Part shown: one piece after another, positions 1 to 5,924 of the stretch
How positions within the stretch are numbered: the stretch's first letter is position 1
Layout of the letters: each line of letters starts with the position of its first letter
Source of the DNA: JAFGTX01 sp942492225
Lineage (GTDB): Bacteria; Bacillota; Clostridia; Peptostreptococcales; Acidaminobacteraceae
Length of the DNA: 11,425 nucleotides
Direction: 5' to 3'
Assembly: GCA_942492225.1 (NCBI GenBank)
Contig: CALODS010000038.1
Location: 1 to 11,425 of the forward strand
Made by a program: the position numbers and the translations under genes
The notes under the pieces: generated by a model
The model's input: only the letters and a program-made list of their open reading frames with translations
Told to the model about the DNA's origin: nothing
The model's database searches: none

Positions 1-776
1 TGTTCCCAATGCTATTTGTAACAGTCGCTTGTGGTGCGATTTCAGGTTTCCACTCATTGGTTGGATCTGGTACAACAGCGAAGCAAATTGAAAATGAAAA
101 AGATATTAAGTTAATTGGTTATGGATCGATGCTAATTGAAGGTGTTTTAGCGATGCTTGCAATTATAACAGCAGGATATATTGGTGCAGATAAACTAGGT
201 GCATTGTTATCAGCTGGTGGTCCAGTAAACGTATTTTCGAGTGGACTAGGCGAATTTATGACTGCGTTTGGTTTACCTCTTGCAACAGGTAAAAGCTTTA
301 CTGCATTAGCAATTTCAGCATTTGCATTAACGAGTTTAGACACAGCGACAAGACTTGCACGATTTATTTTCCAAGAATTCTTTGATGTTAATGAAGCGGC
401 TGGAGAATCGTTTATAACGAATAGATATGTTTCTACATTTATCACAGTTGCACTTGGTGGTGGATTAGCATTCAAGGGATGGTTGGCAATATGGCCACTA
501 TTTGGCTCTGCAAACCAATTATTAGCAGCACTTGCGTTATTAGCAATCGCTTTATGGTTGAAACAAACGGGTAAAGAATATAGAATGGCAAGTATACCAA
601 TGGTCTCTATGTTTGCGGTAACATTGGTAGCACTTGTACAATTAATGATTGCAACTGTAGGAAATTACTTGCTCTTTGGATTTGCGGTAGCCCTATTTAT
701 CTTAGCAATAATATTGATTATTCAAGCGAGACGCGCTTTCAATGAAGGGGCACCTCAGGAAGTATTAAACAAATAA
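1..776 (+). CDS. cstA: CstA-family carbon starvation / peptide transporter, C-terminal part
   Basis: Multi-spanning inner-membrane transporter of the CstA family. Members take up peptides, and some take up pyruvate; which one applies here cannot be told. The reading frame is open from the first bases (codons at 3-8 read F-P before the Met at 9), so the gene enters from outside the window and only about 258 C-terminal residues are seen. Family hallmarks are the segment VACGAISGFHSLVGSGTT right at the start, then IGYGSMLIEG, the TSLDTATRLARF block, and WPLFGSANQLLAALAL. About six to seven hydrophobic membrane segments follow one another, the last being rich in I/L/A before a basic RRAF tail. 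The gene ends TAA at 774-776 and is followed 10 bp later by a terminator hairpin. It is co-oriented with the small protein and ArsA-like ATPase downstream. The family call is firm; the substrate is unknown. Confidence 0.93.
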   Translation, partial: FPMLFVTVACGAISGFHSLVGSGTTAKQIENEKDIKLIGYGSMLIEGVLAMLAIITAGYIGADKLGALLSAGGPVNVFSSGLGEFMTAFGLPLATGKSFTALAISAFALTSLDTATRLARFIFQEFFDVNEAAGESFITNRYVSTFITVALGGGLAFKGWLAIWPLFGSANQLLAALALLAIALWLKQTGKEYRMASIPMVSMFAVTLVALVQLMIATVGNYLLFGFAVALFILAIILIIQARRAFNEGAPQEVLNK

Positions 777-786
777 AAAATTTATG

Positions 787-811
787 GGGGAAGCTTTGCT
801 TCCCCTCTTTT
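787..811 (+). terminator. Rho-independent terminator after cstA
   Basis: Perfect 8-bp stem GGGGAAGC (787-794) / GCTTCCCC (798-805) with a TTT loop, followed by TCTTTT. It sits 10 bp after the cstA stop and 30 bp before the next start. It may be partial, letting some transcription reach the next two genes, because no convincing separate promoter is visible between 812 and 841. Confidence 0.85.
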
Positions 812-841
812 GAATAACAAGAGTAGCGAAGAGGTGATTAC

Positions 842-1129
842 ATGAACATTATAAAATCATTTATAAAAAATATAGGGCTTTTTTTTCAAGGTGCTTTCGA
901 TATAGAAAGTCGTTCGAGAGGGCATATTGAAAATGAAGCCAATGATACGATGGATCAATTTATGATTCTATGTTTTGGTGATTATCTAGGCATAGATTTA
1001 CCAACCAGTTACTATGCTATAGAGCTATTACCTTATCTTGCTGAAGATTTAGAAGGATGGCAAGGTAGGATGACCACGAAGAAATCTGTTTGGGAACAAA
1101 AAGCAGGACAATTAGACATAGATCCATGA
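842..1129 (+). CDS. Small protein resembling the cory-CC-star family, between cstA and an ArsA-like ATPase
   Basis: A 95-residue soluble protein without signal peptide or convincing membrane span. The start is set by GAGGTGA at 831-837, four bases before the ATG. The core (residues about 38-77) has the pattern DQFMILCFGDYLGI, then P-x-SYY, ELLPYL and a WQGRM motif. From memory this resembles the small proteins called cory-CC-star in actinobacteria, which I recall lying beside ArsA-type ATPases and CstA. Those end in two cysteines; this one ends LDIDP and has a single Cys in the core, so it would be a variant or a sister family. Function is unknown. It lies 17 bp ahead of the ATPase start, so the two are very likely co-transcribed. 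Seen: sequence pattern and gene order. Recalled: family name. Inferred: a partner or adaptor of the ATPase or transporter. Confidence 0.6.
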   Translation: MNIIKSFIKNIGLFFQGAFDIESRSRGHIENEANDTMDQFMILCFGDYLGIDLPTSYYAIELLPYLAEDLEGWQGRMTTKKSVWEQKAGQLDIDP

Positions 1130-1146
1130 TAGAAGAGGTGAATAGT

Positions 1147-2060
1147 ATGGGAAAAATAATTTTTTTTGGTGGTAAAGGTGGTGTTGGTAAAACCAGTTGT
1201 TCAACGGCTTATGCAATTGCTCAGAGCAATTTAGGTTTGAAAACTCTTTTGGTTTCAACAGATCCAGCACATTCTATTTCAGATTTATTTAACGATGCTA
1301 TCGGTTCATCTATAAAAATGCTTGCTCATAATTTATATGGCATAGAAATTGATCCTGAAAAAGAAAGCAAACAATATATAGACACAGTCAAGGAAAAAAT
1401 TTAAAGCAAATTATGAGTCCCATTATTATGGAAGAGCTAAATAAGCAGTTAGATGCGGCTATCATTTCTCCTGGAAGCCATGAATCAGCCTTGTTTGATA
1501 AAATGATTGAATTAATTATAAATGAAAATAATGCATTTGATCGAATTATATTTGACACGGCTCCGACAGGGCATACCGTAAGACTTTTATCCCTTCCGGA
1601 GTTATTGGGTGGCTGGATAGATAGCTTAATGCATAAAAGAAGAAAAACAATTTCATTAAAAAATATGATTGGTCGAAATAGAGAAGAGAAAGACCCGATT
1701 TTAGAAATTTTGACGAAAAGAAAAGAAAACTTGGAGCGGGCAAGAGCAATTATGATGGATGAAAATAAATTGGAATTTGCTTTTGTTTTGAATGCAGAAC
1801 GCATGCCAATTGAAGAAACTAAAAAAGCAGTATCGTTACTTAGAAATTATAAGATAAATGTATCAACTCTTATTGTAAATAAAATATTGCCTGCCGGTGC
1901 GACTGATCAATTCTGGCAGAATAAAAAAATGAAAGAAGAAACGTATTTAGCTGAAATTATAGATTCCATTAAAGCGCCTTCTATTTATAAAATTCCCCTG
2001 TTCCAAGAAGATATGACCGCTCAAACAATCCACCAAATGGCAAAGGGATTTCAAGAATAA
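1147..2060 (+). CDS. ArsA/Get3-family ATPase, interrupted by a one-base frameshift
   Basis: Cytoplasmic P-loop ATPase of the ArsA/Get3 (anion-transporting ATPase) family. The start is ATG 1147, six bases after AGAGGTG. Part one (1147-1404, 85 codons) carries the deviant Walker A GGKGGVGKT (residues 8-16) and the STDPAHS switch (37-43). It then hits TAA at 1402-1404. Part two (frame of 1413-2060) carries the FDTAPTGHTVRLL signature and a VNKILP...FWQ tail ending in the usual IPLF segment. Adding one A to the A6 run at 1394-1399 joins both parts without a stop, through KEKNLKQIMSPIIMEEL, giving 304 residues, a normal single-domain length. So this is either a sequencing indel or a recent null mutation. 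Only one Cys (residue 18) is present across both parts: neither a Get3 CxxC nor a set of arsenite-binding cysteines is seen, so a role in arsenite export is unlikely. It probably works with the small protein upstream. Confidence 0.88.
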
Positions 2061-2077
2061 ATGATCAGTAAATTAGG

Positions 2078-2107
2078 AAGTGGAAAAGGGTAGTTTTTCC
2101 ACTTTTT
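2078..2107 (+). terminator. Rho-independent terminator after the ArsA-like ATPase
   Basis: AAGTGGAAAA (2078-2087) pairs with TTTTCCACTT (2095-2104) across a 7-base loop and runs directly into T5 (2103-2107). It closes the cstA-linked group and separates it from the crotonase operon. Confidence 0.88.
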
Positions 2108-2113
2108 ATTCGT

Positions 2114-2119
2114 TATAAT
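2114..2119 (+). promoter_or_regulatory. Probable -10 box of the crotonase-dapB promoter
   Basis: A perfect TATAAT lies 33 bases before the ATG at 2152 and just after a terminator, where a new promoter is expected. No good -35 is seen: at 17-bp spacing the hexamer is TAGTTT (2091-2096), inside the terminator. GAGGTGATGA (2141-2150) serves as ribosome binding site for the next gene. Confidence 0.55.
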
Positions 2120-2151
2120 GACAGTGTAAGAAATAATGATGAGGTGATGAA

Positions 2152-2931
2152 ATGACATATGAATTTTTAAAGACGGAAAAAATTGATCAGACATTGATCG
2201 TAACAATCTCGAGACTGAGTGCGTTAAATGCCCTTAATTCATCAGTACTTCAAGAAATAGATGGGTTGCTTGACGTGATAAAGACGGATGAAAGTATCTA
2301 TTCAGTTGTTTTTACAGGAGATGGTAAAGCATTTGTTGCAGGCGCTGATATTAGCGAAATGTCTACCTTAAGTGGTGTAGATGGTAAAGCTTTTGGCACC
2401 CTTGGATTAAATGTATTTAGAAAATTGGAGACGTTGCCACAACCGACAGTTGCTGCCGTAAATGGTTTTGCACTGGGTGGTGGATGTGAGCTTGCAATGG
2501 CTTGTGATATTAGAATAGCAAGTGAAAAGGCGAAATTTGGTCAGCCGGAAGTAGGTCTTGGTATAACACCTGGATTTGGTGGTACACAAAGATTGCCGAG
2601 AATTGTAGGAATTGCCAAGGCTAAAGAACTTATCTACACAGCAGGGATGATTGATGCACAAGAAGCAAAAACAATTGGTCTTGTGAATCAAGTTGTAGCA
2701 CCAGAAGAGCTAATGCCTACAGTACTAGAATTGACAAAAAAAATAAACAGAAATGGACAAATTGCTGTTAGACTTTCTAAGGAAGCAATTAATACAGGTG
2801 TCGAAACAGATGTCGAAACTGGTTTTATAGTAGAATCATCTGCGTTTGGACTTTGCTTTTCAACAGAGGACCAAAAAGAAGGCATGAAGGCATTTTTATC
2901 AAAAGAAAAACCTTCTTTTAATAATAAGTAG
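2152..2931 (+). CDS. Enoyl-CoA hydratase / crotonase
   Basis: Cytoplasmic hydratase of the crotonase superfamily, interconverting trans-2-enoyl-CoA (for example crotonyl-CoA) and 3-hydroxyacyl-CoA. It is 259 residues long, the normal size. The oxyanion-hole segments are AFVAGADISEM (60-70) and GFALGGGCELA (105-115). Both catalytic glutamates are in place: E113 in GGCEL and E133 in GQPEVGLG, spaced 20 apart as in the well-studied rat enzyme (E144/E164). The PGFGGTQRLPR block (140-150) is typical of true hydratases. In clostridia such enzymes usually serve the crotonyl-CoA step of butyrate or fatty-acid metabolism (crt), but the usual neighbours (bcd, etfBA, hbd, thl) are absent, so the physiological substrate is open. 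The stop overlaps the dapB ribosome binding site, implying one transcript with dapB. Confidence 0.92.
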   Translation: MTYEFLKTEKIDQTLIVTISRLSALNALNSSVLQEIDGLLDVIKTDESIYSVVFTGDGKAFVAGADISEMSTLSGVDGKAFGTLGLNVFRKLETLPQPTVAAVNGFALGGGCELAMACDIRIASEKAKFGQPEVGLGITPGFGGTQRLPRIVGIAKAKELIYTAGMIDAQEAKTIGLVNQVVAPEELMPTVLELTKKINRNGQIAVRLSKEAINTGVETDVETGFIVESSAFGLCFSTEDQKEGMKAFLSKEKPSFNNK

Positions 2932-2939
2932 AGGCTTAT

Positions 2940-3695
2940 ATGAAAATATTGTTAAGTGGATGTAATGGTCGAATGGGAGAAGCGATATCCCGACGATTAC
3001 CAGAACAACATGAAATAGTTGCAGGTGTTAGTCGATCTGGATACATAGGGCGTTATAATTACCCAATTTATAAAGTGTTAGAGGATGTTAAAGAAGACTT
3101 TGATGTATTAATTGATTTTTCGGTTGCAGCAAATGCAAGTAAAATTATAAATTACGCGAATAAGATTAAAAAGCCTTTAGTTATGGGAACAACAGGTTTA
3201 TCTGTTTCAGATGAAAAAGATTTAAATCAACTTAGTAAACACATTCCAATTCTTTTTTCACATAATACGTCATTTGGTGTAACCGTTCTTCTTCACTTAT
3301 TAGAAGTTGCAGCAGGTCTATTGTCATCCAGTTATGATATTGAATTGATTGAAAAACATGATCGGAATAAGTTAGATGCACCAAGCGGAACGAGTCATTT
3401 AATAGTGGATGCACTAAATAATGGTGCAAATAGCTCTTATGATGTGGTACATGGACGTACACCAAATAGTAAACCAAGGAGTATAAATGAGCTGGGAATA
3501 CACTCTATCCGTGGTGGTCATTTGGCGAGTGAACATTATATAAGTTTTATAGGGGATGATGAAACAATTGAAATAAATCACAAAGCCCAATCGTTTGATA
3601 TCTATGGACTTGGTGCAATTAAGGGTGGCGAGGCTTTATTAAGTAAAAAGCCTGGACTATATAGTATGAAAGACACACTTGCACTACCTTTCTAA
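2940..3695 (+). CDS. dapB: 4-hydroxy-tetrahydrodipicolinate reductase
   Basis: Cytoplasmic NAD(P)H-dependent reductase of the diaminopimelate/lysine pathway, feeding peptidoglycan and lysine. It has 251 residues, slightly short but normal for Gram-positives. The N-terminal Rossmann motif is GCNGRMG (7-13), MGTTGLS (82-88) follows, then SHNTSFGV (107-114). The active-site block EKHDRNKLDAPSGTS (138-152) keeps the catalytic His140 and Lys144, but the second His of the usual HHxxK motif is Asp141. The C-terminal part has SIRGGHLASEH (189-199), F-x-G-DDETIEINH and GLYSMKD. The start is ATG 2940, five bases after GAGG (2931-2934), which overlaps the crotonase stop, so translation is probably coupled. 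No other dap gene is next to it. The identification is firm. Confidence 0.95.
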   Translation: MKILLSGCNGRMGEAISRRLPEQHEIVAGVSRSGYIGRYNYPIYKVLEDVKEDFDVLIDFSVAANASKIINYANKIKKPLVMGTTGLSVSDEKDLNQLSKHIPILFSHNTSFGVTVLLHLLEVAAGLLSSSYDIELIEKHDRNKLDAPSGTSHLIVDALNNGANSSYDVVHGRTPNSKPRSINELGIHSIRGGHLASEHYISFIGDDETIEINHKAQSFDIYGLGAIKGGEALLSKKPGLYSMKDTLALPF

Positions 3696-3730
3696 GAACC
3701 AATAAAAATGTATCATAATTTTGAATGAAT

Positions 3731-3770
3731 AAGACATTTTCCTTAAAAAGGATAAGGTGTCTTTTTCTTT
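3731..3770 (+). terminator. Rho-independent terminator after dapB
   Basis: Outer stem AAGACA (3731-3736) / TGTCTT (3758-3763) and inner stem CCTT (3741-3744) / AAGG (3748-3751) enclose a small A loop. T5 (3762-3766) and CTTT follow. It lies 35 bp after the dapB stop. In 3771-3840 I see no confident promoter, only AT-rich sequence. Confidence 0.75.
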
Positions 3771-3855
3771 AATAGATGTCATAGATTTGTTTGATTTATT
3801 GATTAACTATAGGGTACAAGTTGAATAAGTAACTAAATAGACAGGAGGTGGTCAT

Positions 3856-4212
3856 ATGTTTAAAAATTTTGAAGAACCTCTAAAGTTAGGTCTCTCAATG
3901 ACCGATATGTTTTATGTAAGTCTGTTGCTTGATGAAAGAGAAGAAATTATGCCTCTTGAGGTAAACTTCGAAGATGTTTTTTACGACTTAATCGAGATTA
4001 AAACAGATTGTGTAATTGCAAGAAACAGCGAAATAATCGTCAATATGTATAATGATGAGGCTATGTATAATATCACAGGTAAGGTTGTAAGGCTTTTTAA
4101 ACAGAATAATTTATATCATGCCACTATAAAAATTGAGCCACTGCCTACAAAATTATTCAATGATTTAATTAATATGATGAAAGAATTAGTTGGAGAGATA
4201 AATCCAAAGTAA
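3856..4212 (+). CDS. Hypothetical protein, possibly PilZ-like, upstream of an HD-GYP gene
   Basis: A 118-residue soluble protein with no signal peptide or membrane span. The start is clear: AGGAGGTG (3843-3850) six bases ahead of ATG. I do not recognise it by any signature motif. Alternating hydrophobic strands run through residues about 15-95 (for example YVSLLL, CVIARNSEIIVNMY, ITGKVVRLF, YHATIKIEPL), and an amphipathic helix closes it (about 97-114). The GKVVRLF...L-Y-x-A-x-I-K-I-x-PLP pattern recalls the last strands of PilZ barrels. The c-di-GMP-binding RxxxR and D/NxSxxG motifs of classical PilZ are not seen, so nucleotide binding is doubtful. The gene lies 88 bp ahead of the HD-GYP gene and is co-oriented, which makes a shared signalling role plausible but unproven. 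Confidence 0.7.
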   Translation: MFKNFEEPLKLGLSMTDMFYVSLLLDEREEIMPLEVNFEDVFYDLIEIKTDCVIARNSEIIVNMYNDEAMYNITGKVVRLFKQNNLYHATIKIEPLPTKLFNDLINMMKELVGEINPK

Positions 4213-4300
4213 AAGAAGGACTCTGTAATTTTATATCGAATATATAAGAAAGATGGGTATTTATTCTTTTTATAATTTAAGATAGATGGAAGGTGGTACA

Positions 4301-5518
4301 GTGAGACACATTAAGATCGTAGAAGCTAAAGAAGGAATGAAACTAGCAGAACCAATATATAATGAAGATGGTTCATTAGAATTATTAAGTGTGGGTAGCA
4401 TATTAAATGACCGTTATATTAATTTAATAATTCGTGCTGGTGTAGATGAAATAAAAATATATGAAGCCTCTGATGAAGCCACTGTGAAACAGATTCCTAA
4501 TAGTGCAAGTCTTCAAGCAGATACTGTTGATAAAATGGCAAAAAAGTCAGGACACGATTTTGATATTAGTGCGTTTAAGTCAGAATTAGAGGACTTAGAT
4601 TCTGAAGATTTTGGTGAAGTAATCAATAATATTTGTAATGCAAATATGGAAATTAATGTGTTGACGGGTGAAGGTAATATTCCTTTTGACCGTAAACATG
4701 AAGAGATGATTACAAAAACAAAAGAAGTGTTTGAAAGTCTTAAAACAGCCAATGATATTGATTTGGATCTAATAAAAGAAGAAATTGTAAACGCCTTGCC
4801 AGATATGATTAGAAATAATGATGTATTGATGCGTTTACGTCAATTAGAAGAAACAGATGATTATACATTTCAACACTCGATTAGAGTTTCTATGCTTGCA
4901 ACGATGATTGGTAAATGGCTTGGTTATACGAAGCAACAATTGGTTGAACTTGCTGAAGCTGCGTTGTTATTTGATATTGGAAAGATGAAAATTCCAGGGT
5001 TTATATTGAATAAACCACGAGATGTGACGGACGATGAGTACGAAGTACTAAAACGACATTCGCAATTTGGATACCGTGTCCTTATGATGACAAAAGGTGT
5101 GACATCAAATATTAAATACAGTGCCTTACAACATCATGAGCGCATGGATGGTAGTGGATATCCTTTAAGACTAAGAAGTGGACAAATACATGAATATGCA
5201 AAAATTATTATGATTTGTGACATTTTTGATGCGATGACTCATGACAGACCTTATAGAAAGAAAATTTCACCATTTAAAGCAGCTGAGTATATTGCTTGGC
5301 AAAGTGGTTCAACGCTAGATTATAAGATTTCATATGTATTTTTATCAAATCTTGCAGAGTATTTTGTTGGTAAAGATGTTTTGTTATCAACAAAAGAAAA
5401 GGGTACGATTGTCTATGTTGATGTTAATTTCCCGACACGGCCACTTGTAAAATTAGCAGATGGATTTGTTGATTTGGTTAAAGACAAAGATGTATTCATC
5501 GAAGATTTTGTCGGCTAA
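4301..5518 (+). CDS. HD-GYP domain protein with altered HD dyad
   Basis: Cytoplasmic protein related to c-di-GMP phosphodiesterases, 405 residues. I chose GTG 4301 as start because AAGGTGG (4290-4296) lies four bases before it; the in-frame ATG at 4286 has no ribosome binding site and would translate through this one. Residues 1-60 form an N-terminal domain often seen before HD-GYP (KIVEAKEGMKLAEPIY, then VGSILNDRYI). Residues about 60-180 are a mostly helical linker. The HD-GYP domain spans about 185-345: H192 (FQHSIRVSML), LLFDIGK (222-228), H253 (LKRHSQFGYRV), HHE (278-280) with DGSGYP (283-288), and CDIFDAMTHDRPYR (306-319). The first residue of the HD dyad is Phe224 instead of His, removing one expected metal ligand, while every other hallmark is kept. 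It may be inactive, have altered metal use, or act as a c-di-GMP sensor. A C-terminal strand-rich tail (365-405) follows. Confidence 0.88.
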   Translation: MRHIKIVEAKEGMKLAEPIYNEDGSLELLSVGSILNDRYINLIIRAGVDEIKIYEASDEATVKQIPNSASLQADTVDKMAKKSGHDFDISAFKSELEDLDSEDFGEVINNICNANMEINVLTGEGNIPFDRKHEEMITKTKEVFESLKTANDIDLDLIKEEIVNALPDMIRNNDVLMRLRQLEETDDYTFQHSIRVSMLATMIGKWLGYTKQQLVELAEAALLFDIGKMKIPGFILNKPRDVTDDEYEVLKRHSQFGYRVLMMTKGVTSNIKYSALQHHERMDGSGYPLRLRSGQIHEYAKIIMICDIFDAMTHDRPYRKKISPFKAAEYIAWQSGSTLDYKISYVFLSNLAEYFVGKDVLLSTKEKGTIVYVDVNFPTRPLVKLADGFVDLVKDKDVFIEDFVG

Positions 5519-5522
5519 AAAC

Positions 5523-5551
5523 TTGACAATTATGTTATGATGGATTAAGAT
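5523..5551 (+). promoter_or_regulatory. Promoter of the tyrS T-box transcript
   Basis: A perfect -35 TTGACA (5523-5528) with 17-bp spacing to a -10-like TAAGAT (5546-5551). It starts four bases after the HD-GYP stop and lies just upstream of the T-box leader, the expected place. No terminator is seen between the HD-GYP gene and this promoter, so some readthrough into the leader is possible. Confidence 0.7.
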
Positions 5552-5589
5552 ATAAAAAAATATTGAAATGCGAAGAAGATTATAGTAGT

Positions 5590-5794
5590 TGATAAGTAGG
5601 AATTTAGAGAGTGAACTGGTTGGTGGAAAGTTCAACAACACTTATGAATGAAATACGGATTGGAGCAACAGTAGGAAACTACTGCGGATTAGGCCTACGA
5701 TACAGGTAATGAGGCATTAAGAATTTTATTAATGTAAATTAAGGTGGTAACACGAGATGATCGTCCTTATTGGAGATCATCTCTTTTATTTTTT
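5590..5794 (+). promoter_or_regulatory. T-box riboswitch (tyrosine) controlling tyrS
   Basis: Leader RNA that senses uncharged tRNA-Tyr and switches between terminator and antiterminator. Seen: a Stem I apical part with GAAC / GTTC around a GGTTGGTGG loop (about 5612-5632); a TAC triplet (5654-5656) after GAA as the probable tyrosine specifier; and the T-box sequence AAGGTGGTAACACG (5741-5754), which holds the TGGTAA stretch that pairs with the tRNA acceptor end. The terminator is GAGATGATC (5754-5762) / GATCATCTC (5775-5783) with an inner TCC/GGA extension and T4-A-T6 tail (5784-5794). AAGG (5741-5744) can instead pair with CCTT (5765-5768) to form the antiterminator. The 5' boundary is approximate. 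The T-box and terminator are certain; the specifier is supported by the downstream gene. Confidence 0.92.
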
Positions 5795-5924
5795 GCGAAA
5801 TAAACAAGATCAGCATTACTGTATGTTGTTATTAGAGTAACAAGGGATATGAGTTTTAATGTAAACGATCCACGCAATAGAAGATATTGCAAAGGGTTAA
5901 GTATATAAACTAGGAGGGTACAAG
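5795..5924 (+). other. 130-nt spacer between T-box terminator and tyrS with two short inverted repeats
   Basis: No reading frame of note. It holds two perfect 6-bp inverted repeats: TTGTTA (5826-5831) / TAACAA (5838-5843) and GCAATA (5874-5879) / TATTGC (5885-5890). The tyrS ribosome binding site AGGAGGG (5912-5918) lies six bases before the ATG. Neither repeat is followed by a T run, so they are not terminators; any role is unknown. Confidence 0.4.

Noticed and set aside
1390..1413. Programmed -1 frameshifting in the ArsA-like gene
   Set aside because: The zero-frame codons GAA AAA ATT do not form a standard slippery heptamer, and no stimulatory hairpin or pseudoknot is evident just downstream; a one-base error is simpler.
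4286..4300. ATG 4286 as start of the HD-GYP gene
   Set aside because: No ribosome binding site ahead; the codons after it are themselves the AAGGTGG site for GTG 4301.
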